A stretch of DNA of 64,000 nucleotides from SIRX01 sp965214475 (GTDB lineage: Bacteria > Actinomycetota > Rubrobacteria > Rubrobacterales > Rubrobacteraceae), in assembly GCA_965214475.1 (NCBI GenBank), contig OZ243953.1, forward strand, positions 2,046,001-2,110,000, written 5' to 3'. Under the pieces are notes generated by a model, which did not search any database, was not told the origin of the DNA, and saw nothing but the letters and a program-made list of their open reading frames with translations. This document shows positions 16,422 to 25,326 of the stretch, piece by piece (position 1 is the stretch's first letter; the number at the start of each line of letters is the position of its first letter). Made by a program: the position numbers and the translations under genes.

Positions 16422-17612
16422 ATGACTGAGTCTCACAAGTCCGTTGAGGTTCCCACACCTCCCCTTTTGCTAAATCCCGTTTTGGAAAACGGAGGAGAGT
16501 ACCCGCTGCTAAAAATGGACGAGCGGCGGCGTGAGCTAGAAGCCCGGGGCACGGACATCTTCGACTTCGGTACCGGCGACCCCCGCGAGCCAACGGACCA
16601 AAAGATTCGGCAGGCCCTCACAGATGGCATACCTAAAACCAGCCGATACCCGAGCGTCGCGGGGAAGTCCCAGCTACGCGAAGCGTTCTGCGGCTGGGCT
16701 GGGCGCCGGCACGGTGTCGTCCTCGACCCGGCGTCGGAAGTTCTGCCCGCTGCGGGTTCCAAAGAGGCGATCTTCCACGCGCCGCTGGCGTTCTTGCACC
16801 CATCGCACGGACGCCGCGGCGTCGCTTACGGCACACCGGGCTACCCGGTCTACGAGCGGGGCACGCTCTTCGCCGGTGGAGAGGCGCTGCCGATAGAACT
16901 AAAAGAAGAGGACAAATTCTTGCTCCCGGTCGAAGAGATAGACCCGGAGAAGACGCGGGCGCTCTGGATCAACTACCCTCACAACCCGACCGGCGCTACC
17001 GCAACCTACGAATATCTGGAACAAGTCGCGGAGTTTTGCCGCGAGCACGACATCCTGCTCTTCTCAGACGAATGCTACAACGACGTCTACTCCGGCGAAC
17101 CGCCGCCCTCGATACTGGAAATAACAAAGGAACGTACTCTAGCCTTTTGCTCCCTCTCCAAGCGTAGTGGTATGACCGGCTACCGTTCCGCCATGATGGC
17201 CGGCGACCCGGCGCTCGTCGCCGCCTTGAAAAAACTTCGCCCCTCTGTCGGGACCGCTTCACCCTCTTTCGTACAGGAGGCCGCCGTCGCTGCCTGGTCC
17301 GACGACGAGCACGTCGTGGAGCGACGACACATCTTTGGGGAGAAGCGAAAACTGTTCCTGGCTTTCTTCCAGCGAGCGGGCCTGGAAGTCTTGCCCACGC
17401 ATGCAAGTTTCTATCTGTGGGTTGCGGTACCGGATGGTAACGACGAAGCGTATGCGATAGAGCTTATGGAGAAAGGCATCGTGGTCGCGCCGGGCCGGGC
17501 GTTCGGGCCGGGCGGGGAGGGTTATGTGAGGGTGGCGCTCGTGCCGGGGCTGGAGGAGTGTCGGGAAGCGATCCGTATTTGGGAGACACTAAATAGTAGG
17601 AGAGATGAATGA
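16422..17612 (+). CDS. dapC: Succinyldiaminopimelate aminotransferase
   Basis: A 396-aa fold-type I PLP aminotransferase. The PLP Lys lies in FCSLSKRSGMTGYR, the Asn/Asp/Tyr cofactor contacts in NYPHNPTGA and FSDECYNDVY, and the carboxylate-binding Arg in YVRVALV. Actinobacterial DapC proteins have the same layout. It overlaps dapD by four bases (ATGA), and dapD overlaps dapE, so the three form a succinylase-branch operon: DapD succinylates tetrahydrodipicolinate, DapC transaminates, DapE removes succinate. The substrate assignment rests on this context. Confidence 0.88.
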   Translation: MTESHKSVEVPTPPLLLNPVLENGGEYPLLKMDERRRELEARGTDIFDFGTGDPREPTDQKIRQALTDGIPKTSRYPSVAGKSQLREAFCGWAGRRHGVVLDPASEVLPAAGSKEAIFHAPLAFLHPSHGRRGVAYGTPGYPVYERGTLFAGGEALPIELKEEDKFLLPVEEIDPEKTRALWINYPHNPTGATATYEYLEQVAEFCREHDILLFSDECYNDVYSGEPPPSILEITKERTLAFCSLSKRSGMTGYRSAMMAGDPALVAALKKLRPSVGTASPSFVQEAAVAAWSDDEHVVERRHIFGEKRKLFLAFFQRAGLEVLPTHASFYLWVAVPDGNDEAYAIELMEKGIVVAPGRAFGPGGEGYVRVALVPGLEECREAIRIWETLNSRRDE

Positions 17613-18415
17613 AAGAGAAAATAGAAGCCGCGTTCGACGACCGGAATCTACTGGATGATGAAAACTACCGTCAGACCGTTTTCGAGACGATAGCAGCTTT
17701 GGACGCGGGCGAGTTGCGGGTGGCGGAGCAGAAGGATGGTGAGTGGAATTCGAATGCCTGGGTGATGAAGGCGATCAACCTGTACTTCTCCCTCACGGAG
17801 ATGGAGACCATCGAGTCCGGGCCGTTCGAGTACCACGACAAGATCCCCACCAAGAGGAACCTCGCCGAAGCGGGTGTCCGCGTCGTACCACCGGGGACGA
17901 TCCGCTACGGAGCTTTCGTCGAACTGGGCGTCGTGGTGATGCCGGGCTACGTGAACATTGGGGCTTACGTAGGGAGTGGGACGATGGTGGACACCTGGGC
18001 CACGGTTGGCTCGGGAGCCCAGATCGGCAAGAACGTCCACTTGGCCGGTGGCGTCGGTATCGGAGGTGTGCTGGAGCCGCCGGGTGCGATGCCGGTCATC
18101 ATAGAGGACGGGGCCTTCGTCGGCTCGCGGGCCGTCGTCGTTGAGGGCGTGCGGGTCGAGAAAGAAGCGGTGCTGGGGGCGAACGTGGTACTTACGGGCT
18201 CCACCCAGATCGTGGACGTAACCGGCGATGAGGAGGTCATCCACAAAGGTCGCGTCCCGGCCCGCTCCGTAGTCGTGGCCGGAACCCGCACCAAAGAGTT
18301 CCCCGCCGGGAGCTACCAGCTCCAGACCGCCCTCATCATCGGGCAGCGGCGCGAGTCCACCGACCAGAAGACCTCCCTCAACGAGACCCTGCGGGAGTTC
18401 GGGGTCAGCGTTTGA
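17609..18415 (+). CDS. dapD: Tetrahydrodipicolinate N-succinyltransferase
   Basis: A 268-aa left-handed beta-helix acyltransferase. The hexapeptide-repeat region runs through GVVVMPGYVNIGAYVGSG, MVDTWATVGSGAQIG and LAGGVGIGGVLEP, and the end has EFPAGSYQLQTALIIGQR. It transfers succinyl from succinyl-CoA to tetrahydrodipicolinate. Its ATG overlaps the dapC stop, and its TGA overlaps the dapE TTG. The sequence is of the actinobacterial/low-homology type with the usual conserved core. Confidence 0.92.
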   Translation: MKEKIEAAFDDRNLLDDENYRQTVFETIAALDAGELRVAEQKDGEWNSNAWVMKAINLYFSLTEMETIESGPFEYHDKIPTKRNLAEAGVRVVPPGTIRYGAFVELGVVVMPGYVNIGAYVGSGTMVDTWATVGSGAQIGKNVHLAGGVGIGGVLEPPGAMPVIIEDGAFVGSRAVVVEGVRVEKEAVLGANVVLTGSTQIVDVTGDEEVIHKGRVPARSVVVAGTRTKEFPAGSYQLQTALIIGQRRESTDQKTSLNETLREFGVSV

Positions 18416-19473
18416 GCCGACTTCTGGAAGACCTACTCTGGTTTCTGGAGCGTCCGAGCGTCATCGGTAACGAGAAACCACTTTGCGACGATCTGGAAGC
18501 CCGGGTCTCAGCGGTGCCGGACTGGAAGATAGAACGCTTCTCGAACAATCTTTCTATCCGCCGCTCGGCTCCAGACAGTTCGCGGGATCGCATCGTGTTC
18601 GCCGGACACTTGGATACCGTGCCGGAGCCGGAGGGCGGCATCGAGGTGCGGGTAAAGGGAGAGCGTGCCTACGGACGCGGGGCGTCGGACATGAAAGCCG
18701 GGGACGCCGTGATGCTCGCCTTGCTGGAGGAGTTCGACTGGACTCACTCCTGGGCGGAGCCGATCTTCGTCTTCTACGAGCGGGAAGAGGGACCGTACCC
18801 GGAGAACGGGCTGGAGGCGGTCTTTACCGGCAGTCCGTGGGTGCTGGATGCTGAGCTCGCCCTTTGCCTGGAACCGACGGCGGGCGCCCTTGAGGTAGGG
18901 TGCGTCGGGACGGCGCAGGTAGAGGTAACGTTCAAAGGTAAATCCTCACACTCGGCCCGTCCGTGGCAAGGAGAAAATGCCCTGACGGCGGCGGGAGAAT
19001 TCCTTTCCGCGTTGCACGGGCGGCCGGCGGAGGAAGTCATCGTGGAAGGACTACCATTCTACGAAGTACTCACGCCGACGCTGGCACGGGGTGGCAGGGC
19101 AAAGAACGTGGTGCCGGATGAGTTCTGGATCAACGTAAACTACCGCTTCGCACCCGGCCGGGGGTTGGACGACGTGCGGGGCAAGTTCGAGAAGCTTCTT
19201 CCGGAAGGCGCGAGCTTCGAGATCTCGGACTTCGCCCCAAGCGGACCGGTCCAACTGGACCACCCGTTGTTACAGCGGCTCATCGACTCTGGCATAGCGG
19301 TGCGTCCTAAACAAGCCTGGACAGACATAGCACGCTTCGCGATGCACGGCGTGGCCGCCGCCAATTTTGGCCCCGGAACTCCGGCTCAGGCACACCAACA
19401 AGAAGAACACGCGGAAGTAAATCTGCTAGAGGAATGTTATGCGAGGCTGGGTTCTTTTCTACACGACTCCTGA
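18412..19473 (+). CDS. dapE: Succinyldiaminopimelate desuccinylase (M20 family)
   Basis: A 353-aa M20 metallohydrolase. Metal ligands appear as FAGHLDTVP (His, Asp), GRGASDMKAG (Asp), YEREEGPYPENG (Glu pair) and a C-terminal His in PGTPAQAHQQEEH. The lid domain carries GKSSHSARPWQG. It releases succinate to give LL-DAP. The TTG start overlaps the dapD stop as TTGA, the same coupling as dapA-dapB. It closes the dapCDE operon and is convergent with a membrane transporter gene 24 bp away. Confidence 0.93.
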   Translation: MSRLLEDLLWFLERPSVIGNEKPLCDDLEARVSAVPDWKIERFSNNLSIRRSAPDSSRDRIVFAGHLDTVPEPEGGIEVRVKGERAYGRGASDMKAGDAVMLALLEEFDWTHSWAEPIFVFYEREEGPYPENGLEAVFTGSPWVLDAELALCLEPTAGALEVGCVGTAQVEVTFKGKSSHSARPWQGENALTAAGEFLSALHGRPAEEVIVEGLPFYEVLTPTLARGGRAKNVVPDEFWINVNYRFAPGRGLDDVRGKFEKLLPEGASFEISDFAPSGPVQLDHPLLQRLIDSGIAVRPKQAWTDIARFAMHGVAAANFGPGTPAQAHQQEEHAEVNLLEECYARLGSFLHDS

Positions 19474-19497
19474 GACGCAGTTGGAAAAGGAGTGGCC

Positions 19498-20541
19498 TTA
19501 TGAAGTGGGACCAGAATTTGTCCGTAGACGAACCCGGAAGAAGTCGAAGAAGACCCGGATAACAGCTAGAACCGGGACGGCGAAGATCACACCCGCGAGT
19601 CCGGCGATTTCGCCGCCGGCTATAACGGCGAAGAGCACCAGTATCGGGTGTACGTGCAGCGCTTGGCCCTGGATGCGGGGGGTGAGAACGTTGCCTTCGA
19701 GTTGCTGTATGGCGACGTAGACGATTATTGTCAGGATCACGGTGGCAACCGGATTCTCGGCGAACGCGGCCAGGATCACAGCGGGTATCGCCCCCAGAAA
19801 CGCTCCCAGATAAGGGATGATAGCCGTCAGTGAGACCCAAACGCCCAGCAAAAGGGCATACCGTACGTCCAGAAAGTAAAGAGCTAGTCCGGCGAGCACA
19901 CCTTGGATGATTATCACGAAGATCAGGCCACCAAGGTAACGTGAGAGCGAGAACCCGAAGTCGTCCCAAAGCTCGCGGGCGTCGTGCCGGTACCGGCGAG
20001 GGGAAACCTTCAGGTACGCTGCCTTGACTTTCCGCACGTCCACCAGCAGATAGATCGCCACGAAAAGTACGCCAAAGAGCATCACCCCGAAACTGAACGC
20101 GCCAGAGATCACCCCGACGAGGCCACCAAGAACGTTCTCACTCAGCTCTCGAAGACGGGTGAAAACATCTTGCAAGATGCTACCTACGAATTCGTCGGGC
20201 TGGGCGCCACCGAGTAGTTCGCGTTGGTTGAGCCAGCGTAGCGCGTCGTTCAGGAGCCGGTCGGCGGTCAGGGCGATGTCGGGAGTAAAAGTTATGAGCC
20301 GGCTCAACTGTTCTATAAGGATTGGTATAAGGACGACGAGCGCCAGTACGACGAGCCCGATCAGGGCAAGAAACGTGACCAGTATCGCCAGCCCGCGATG
20401 CATCACCCGCGAGAGTGCCCGCACTGGATAGGAGAGTACGATAGCGAGGGCCGTACCCCCGAACGCGATGGTCAAAATTATCGGGGCGACATAGAGTACC
20501 AGCACCAGGGCCAGCAACCCGACCACCACAATAACGGCCAT
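19498..20541 (-). CDS. AI-2E family transporter (PF01594-like)
   Basis: A 347-aa membrane protein with seven to eight helices, including an N-terminal pair (VVVGLLALVLVLYVAPI), a central amphipathic stretch, and the family motif PYLGAFLGAIPAVILA followed by VQQLEGN-like VAIQQLEGNVLTPRIQG. The family includes AI-2 exporters and Na+/H+-type antiporters, so the substrate is open. No Shine-Dalgarno sequence precedes the ATG. It is divergent from the MscS gene with 222 bp between. Confidence 0.85.
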   Translation of the reverse strand: MAVIVVVGLLALVLVLYVAPIILTIAFGGTALAIVLSYPVRALSRVMHRGLAILVTFLALIGLVVLALVVLIPILIEQLSRLITFTPDIALTADRLLNDALRWLNQRELLGGAQPDEFVGSILQDVFTRLRELSENVLGGLVGVISGAFSFGVMLFGVLFVAIYLLVDVRKVKAAYLKVSPRRYRHDARELWDDFGFSLSRYLGGLIFVIIIQGVLAGLALYFLDVRYALLLGVWVSLTAIIPYLGAFLGAIPAVILAAFAENPVATVILTIIVYVAIQQLEGNVLTPRIQGQALHVHPILVLFAVIAGGEIAGLAGVIFAVPVLAVIRVFFDFFRVRLRTNSGPTS

Positions 20542-20763
20542 TAGTCTGGGCGAAACTGGTATAGGCGTCGGCAGGCGGTCGGTCGAGGCTCTCCGGCTTT
20601 CGTACCTTGCAGTCTTTCTAGGCTTCGTATCCAGCTCTGTGGCTCCCGACTCTACGACCGTCGCACACTCATTCTACGCCTAAAATCGTTTCTACGGCTC
20701 AAAGCTTGCCTCTCTGATAAAACCTGCAAGGATCAGCAAACCGGATTTCGTTAGGAGGCCGTC

Positions 20764-21819
20764 TTGTTAAGCGGAGTTTTTGGTGCAAACAACCTGACGG
20801 ACTTATCACCTTTTGCGCTCGGTTTGAAGGTTCTTTTTACGGTCTTGATCCTTACCGGCGCGTTCGTCGTGCGCTGGGCGGTGGGCCGGGCCCTGAAGCG
20901 CAAGTTCGGGACGTCGGGAGAAAGCGGCGGAGGCGGACTTTCGGAAGCGGGCCGGGACGACCGCTACAGCGCCTTCTGGCTCCGGCGGGTTACCGGGTAT
21001 GTGATCTGGTCTATAGCGATACTACTGGTGATCCTCGTTTGGGCCGAGTTCGGCCGCCGGGCGGGGTTCGTGGTCGGCCTGTTCTCGGCAGGCGTGGCCT
21101 TCGCCCTGCAAAACGTGCTCGGCTCCTTCGCCGCCTGGATCGGCATCCTGACCGGCAAAGTTTTCCGGGCCGGTGACCGGGTAATGATGGGCGGTGTTCG
21201 CGGCGACGTAATAGACGTCTCACCCCTGCGAACGACCATTATGGAGATGGGCAGTTCCGGCAGTGGAGAAAATTCCGAAGCCTGGGTAAACGCCCGGCAG
21301 TACACGGGCCGGATCGTCACGGTGTCGAACAAGGTATTCTTCGAGGAGCCCGTCTACAACTATTCAAAAGACTTCGACTACATCTGGGAGGAGATCGTGG
21401 TTCCCCTCTCTTACACCACAAACTGGGAGCGCGGTAAAACCATTCTGGCCGAAGAGGTGGAAGATGCAACGCGAGACTTCCGCGAGAAGAGCTCTGGCGC
21501 ACTCTCGGAGATGGCCCGCCACTACCTGGTCCCCAAAAGCGACGTACACCCGCAAGTATTCCTGAAGCTGACCGACAACTGGATCGAATTGACCGCCCGG
21601 TTCGTGATTCCGGTCCGGTCCGCCCGCCGGGTAAAGAGCGACATTTCCGAGAACCTTCTTCGTCGTTATTCCAAAGAGAGCATAGCCCTGGCCTCCGAGA
21701 CCAGCGAGATCGTCGGACTCCCGCCGCTGAAGATCGAGGGTCTTCAGGAACTACTCGAAAACTACACCCGACAAAACGGAGATGCCCCCGACGAGCGACG
21801 AATACAGGATTCGGAATAA
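20764..21819 (+). CDS. MscS-family mechanosensitive channel
   Basis: A 351-aa protein with three or four helices followed by the MscS beta domain. The pore-lining helix reads GVAFALQNVLGSFAAWIG and is followed by GKVFRAGDRVMMGGVRGDVIDVSPLRTT. The C-terminal cytoplasmic part has an extra charged segment. Such channels release solutes under hypo-osmotic shock. The TTG start has TTAGGAGG upstream at the right distance. It is monocistronic. Confidence 0.9.
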   Translation: MLSGVFGANNLTDLSPFALGLKVLFTVLILTGAFVVRWAVGRALKRKFGTSGESGGGGLSEAGRDDRYSAFWLRRVTGYVIWSIAILLVILVWAEFGRRAGFVVGLFSAGVAFALQNVLGSFAAWIGILTGKVFRAGDRVMMGGVRGDVIDVSPLRTTIMEMGSSGSGENSEAWVNARQYTGRIVTVSNKVFFEEPVYNYSKDFDYIWEEIVVPLSYTTNWERGKTILAEEVEDATRDFREKSSGALSEMARHYLVPKSDVHPQVFLKLTDNWIELTARFVIPVRSARRVKSDISENLLRRYSKESIALASETSEIVGLPPLKIEGLQELLENYTRQNGDAPDERRIQDSE

Positions 21820-21863
21820 GAAGAGGTTACCTCGAGTTTTCCATCCTATTATTTGCTGTTTCC

Positions 21864-22375
21864 TTATGTCAGTAGATCGGAGATCATACCCACTATGTTC
21901 TCGCTCACCGTGTCACCGGTTGCGTTTATAGTGGACTCCAGTACGGTTCCGGACTCGTCCACGCTGCGTTGAACGATCCGGCCTTGATCGTCGGTGGTCG
22001 CGTCAAGCAAAATGCTCCCCGGCGGTAGGTTCTCGGTCTCTCCCTGTATAGTTCCTCCGGCTCTTCGTACGATGTCTTTCAAATTTGCGGGCGGTTGCCG
22101 GGCAATCTGCTCTACGGTGCTCTCTAACCGCTGTTTCTCGGTTACCCGGTCCAGAATGTACTCGACGTCTTCGTATGAACCCACAAGCTTTCGAAACTGC
22201 GAGAGAGGATGTCTTCTTCGGAGTCCGGAAGTTGCTCCAGCAGGCTTTGCAGGGTGGAGTGATCCCTCTCCATTCGTTTCTTGAGGGCGCTGATCGAATG
22301 GGCAAAGAAATCCTTGGCGCCGTCAAGGATTTGCTCCCGCACTTCTCCGGCCGGATCTTTCCGGTCTTTAAACAC
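21864..22375 (-). pseudogene. Helical hypothetical protein split by an apparent one-base frameshift
   Basis: The frame from GTG 22375 (ribosome-binding site AAAGGAGA) reads MFKDRKDPAGEVREQILDG and a long helix, up to DILSRSF near 22192. There the sense continues in the next frame as RKLVGSYEDVEYILDRV and runs to the stop at 21864. Adding one T to a TTT run at about 22191-22193 restores a continuous protein of about 170 aa whose C-terminal half (PPGSILLDATTDDQGRIV) has beta-strand character. The family is not recognised. Causes could be a sequencing error in a homopolymer or real decay; nothing resembles a classic slippery site with downstream pseudoknot. Confidence 0.6.
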
Positions 22376-22474
22376 GTCTTCTCCTTTTCTACAGACTGTA
22401 GCCTGCCTAAAACAGCATTCTCACAACCCAAAGGTTTTACAGAGCCGACAACTTTTGAACTTGCTACTACAGAG

Positions 22475-23371
22475 TTATCTGGAACCCAGCGGCAAGCGCT
22501 CTCTAAGAGCCCGAACGTGCTCCGGGCCTATTCCACAGCACCCGCCGACGACCTGCGCTCCGGCGTCGAGCCACTGCTGCGCCTCGGAGGAGAAGTCTTC
22601 TGGGGAGATCTTACCTGTAAACTGCCAGTTGGGCATGATGAATTCCCCGTAGTGCGGGTACGCTCCCAGCGGCCCGTCCCAATATTTCCTCAACTCACGC
22701 AAAGCCGGGACCGTATCCTCCGTCTGCGTGTGCATTATGGAGACCAACGATATGTCTTGCAGTGGCAGGCTCTCCAGCGCCTCGTCCAGCATGCTCCGGC
22801 CATCCCAGAGTACGAGCGTTCCATCTTCGGCGCGCTTGCAGCTAAAGCCGACCCACACCGGCAACCCCGTTGCGAGGGCGGCCTCCACAACATACTGCGT
22901 CTGTTCGAGGTCGCGCATCATCTCCGGTGAGATCAAATCTACCCCTGCCTCGGCCAGCACCTCGGCCTGCTCAGTGTAGTTTTTCCGCGCCTCTTTCTCT
23001 CCGGGATTGTAGCCGTAGTTCAGCTTCGCGGGAAATGTAGAGATGGAGCCCGCGATGTAGACCGTGCCTTCGGCGACGTTTTCGCGGGCCTCGTTCGCCA
23101 GCTCCGCCGCGCGAGCATTCAGTTCGCGGAACCTGTCGCCTACTCCAGACTCTTCTAGCACGTGCTTCGCCGCCGGGAAGGTGTTCGTGATGATCACCTC
23201 CGCCCCAGACCGGATGTAATCTTCGTGGACTTCCCGCACCACGTCCGGGTGGGTCGCCGTCGCCGTCGCGCACCACGCCGCATCGTCCATCGGCACATCC
23301 CGCTTTTCGAGCTCCGTTCCCGTCGCGCCGTCGAGGAGGATTTTCTCCCCATTTTCGAGCCTCTGCTGCAA
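22475..23371 (-). CDS. Homocysteine S-methyltransferase family protein
   Basis: A 298-aa TIM-barrel methyltransferase. The N-terminus has LLDGATGTELEKR, the first zinc Cys is in VGFSCKR, and the Cys pair is in VVGGCCGIGPEH. Members move a methyl group from S-methylmethionine or SAM to homocysteine. It lacks the cobalamin and folate domains of MetH, so it is the stand-alone type. The start is a TTG; AAAGGAG is 17 bases upstream, farther than usual. It is followed 1.1 kb away by CcdA/DsbA genes going the same direction, probably a separate unit. Confidence 0.87.
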   Translation of the reverse strand: MQQRLENGEKILLDGATGTELEKRDVPMDDAAWCATATATHPDVVREVHEDYIRSGAEVIITNTFPAAKHVLEESGVGDRFRELNARAAELANEARENVAEGTVYIAGSISTFPAKLNYGYNPGEKEARKNYTEQAEVLAEAGVDLISPEMMRDLEQTQYVVEAALATGLPVWVGFSCKRAEDGTLVLWDGRSMLDEALESLPLQDISLVSIMHTQTEDTVPALRELRKYWDGPLGAYPHYGEFIMPNWQFTGKISPEDFSSEAQQWLDAGAQVVGGCCGIGPEHVRALRERLPLGSR

Positions 23372-23600
23372 ATTGTTTATCGAATTACTCCTTTGTATGG
23401 TCGGGCATCGTTACCCGTTTCGGAGCCTACGGAAAAACACTCCACCTGACAAGGAAGCGAGAAATCCACCAGAGTGTGACGGCCTCATTGAAGACTCTAT
23501 GCACGTTAGGGTGTCTGTTTGAAAAGAGAAATACCGGAGCTTCGGGAGCTACCTTACCAATGTGTGGGGATGACTGCCGACGCAACTCCGACCGAGTTTT

Positions 23601-24407
23601 CTACCGGGAGATCAAGTGCTGTTCTCCGGTCTGCCGGGCGGTTTTCAGTGTTTCTTCGCCTACGGCAGTCCGCGTGGCGCCATATCGCGCCTCAGCCTCT
23701 GCCGCGAAAGCCTCGACTACTTCTTCCACCCCGATGTTAATTCCTGCCCGGCGAAGGCTACCGACGCTGCCGGTGCGGAAAGGCAGATCCATCGCCCGGT
23801 AGACTTTCTCCAATACTTTCGCCAACTCTTCCTCACCGTGGACCAGCACGATCCCCCCGACGCTCGTCGCCCGCCGCGTAATGCGCTGCGCTATACCAAC
23901 GATCTTCATCCCGCTTTCCCAGCCCCCGACCCGAATGCTGTGGTCCCCCGGACAGAATTCGTCCCGCACCTCGCCGACCTCGGACTCTACCCCCAGCCGC
24001 GAAAAGGCCCCGAGCACCAGGCCCGCCGCCTCATCGTAGCGGTCTCGGATGTCGCGCCGGATCTCACCCTCCCCCCCGGGCCGGACAATGGAAAAGCCGA
24101 AAGTCCCCTCATCGGCGGCGGTTGCGCCCCCGCCCGAGCCCCGAACCATTACGGGGTAGCCCTCCTCGTTGGAAGCCCGAACCGCCTCGCCGAAGCCGGA
24201 ACGAAGCGTATCCCGGCGGGTCACACCGACGTGCCGGGCGGAGGCCGTTATGGAGACTGTCATCGGCCGGATGCCGGAAGCCACCTGCTCGAAGACTATC
24301 CTCTGGTATCCGTAGGCCGTTACGGGATCTCCGAACCGGCCGGGGACCAGAAGTTCAGCACCATTGCCGGACTCGCCAGAAACCGTATCTATTCTCGTCT
24401 TCGCCAT
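23601..24407 (-). CDS. Lipoate-protein ligase A-like acyltransferase
   Basis: A 268-aa biotin/lipoate ligase-fold protein with VRGSGGGATAADEGTFGFS (the family usually has RRxxGGGxVxHxxG), FCPGDHSIRVGG and the catalytic Lys in GMKIVGIAQR. The usual His in the Gly-rich loop is replaced, as in some LplA/LipM/octanoyltransferase relatives, so ligase, octanoyltransferase or regulatory function cannot be separated. It is transcribed in the same direction as mmuM-like and CcdA neighbours but with gaps of over 60 bp. Confidence 0.8.
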   Translation of the reverse strand: MAKTRIDTVSGESGNGAELLVPGRFGDPVTAYGYQRIVFEQVASGIRPMTVSITASARHVGVTRRDTLRSGFGEAVRASNEEGYPVMVRGSGGGATAADEGTFGFSIVRPGGEGEIRRDIRDRYDEAAGLVLGAFSRLGVESEVGEVRDEFCPGDHSIRVGGWESGMKIVGIAQRITRRATSVGGIVLVHGEEELAKVLEKVYRAMDLPFRTGSVGSLRRAGINIGVEEVVEAFAAEAEARYGATRTAVGEETLKTARQTGEQHLISR

Positions 24408-24471
24408 ACTTCGGAAAAGTTTACATCAGTCGCCGGTCTCCCGGTCTCCTATGTAGAGGTCCTCCAGTATT

Positions 24472-25326
24472 TCACTTGTAGATTTGCGGCTTCGAATGTT
24501 TCTTGTCGCGGCGCAAGTTTTTATGGAGAAAGAATACTGCCAGCGCGAGAGACAGGACGAGTACGAACGGTATCACCGGCAAGCTATCGGCGAGAGTTCC
24601 GGCCCACTGCTGGGCGGTGAAGGCCAGGTCCGTCGCCCCGTTCGTATCGTAGAAGCCTTCAAAGGCAGAGGTTCCCTGGTAGATGACAAAGACCGCGCCG
24701 AGCAGGATAAACATGATCCCGGACACTAGGCTCGTGGTGTGGGCCCGGACAGGCCCAATCGAAACCTCCCGGCCCCGGAGCCAGCGGCGATGTCCGAGGT
24801 CGAAGCGGTCCCAGAGTAGGGCCATCAGAAAAAGCGGCGCGGCCATGCCGGCGGCGTAGGTAGCCAGAAGTCCCGCCCCCTGCAAGACCTGGCCGGAGGC
24901 GGCGGCAACGGTTAACACCGCACCCAGGATGGGGCCGGAACAGAAGCCAGCGAACCCGTAGACGGCGCCGAGGGCGAAGGTAGCTCCCGCCGTGTCGCCC
25001 TGGATCTTGCCTTGCATCCGGGCGAGAGGCCCGACGGTAAAGCCGCGACCCAGGATCTGCAAAACACCGAAAGCGATGATCATGGTCCCAGCGGCCGGTA
25101 TCAGGACGCCCCGGTAGCCGTAGAAGAGCGTGCTGACCGCCGAGATGCCCATTCCAAGTGGCACCAGCGTGGCGGCGAGGCCCAGGTAGAAGAGGCCAGT
25201 TCTTTTCACCAGTTCCCCACCCTGGAAAGCGTAGGCGAAGAAGGCCGGCAAGAGTAGGGCGCTACACGGGCTCAGGAGTGAGAGCACCCCACCGAAGAAT
25301 GCCACCAGAAAGGATGCCTCAACCAC
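24472..25326 (-). CDS. CcdA/DsbD-type thiol-disulfide membrane protein
   Basis: A 284-aa membrane protein with six to seven helices. Two conserved Cys lie in helices: LSLLSPCSALLLPAFF near residue 20 and GFAGFCSGPILGAVL near residue 125, the pair that relays electrons across the membrane in CcdA/DsbD. Its GTG start overlaps the stop of the upstream DsbA-like gene by eight bases, so the two are coupled and should work together: CcdA would pass reducing power from cytoplasmic thioredoxin to the extracytoplasmic thioredoxin-fold partner. It is a little longer than the smallest CcdA proteins, with a Lys-rich C-terminus. Confidence 0.88.
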   Translation of the reverse strand: MVEASFLVAFFGGVLSLLSPCSALLLPAFFAYAFQGGELVKRTGLFYLGLAATLVPLGMGISAVSTLFYGYRGVLIPAAGTMIIAFGVLQILGRGFTVGPLARMQGKIQGDTAGATFALGAVYGFAGFCSGPILGAVLTVAAASGQVLQGAGLLATYAAGMAAPLFLMALLWDRFDLGHRRWLRGREVSIGPVRAHTTSLVSGIMFILLGAVFVIYQGTSAFEGFYDTNGATDLAFTAQQWAGTLADSLPVIPFVLVLSLALAVFFLHKNLRRDKKHSKPQIYK

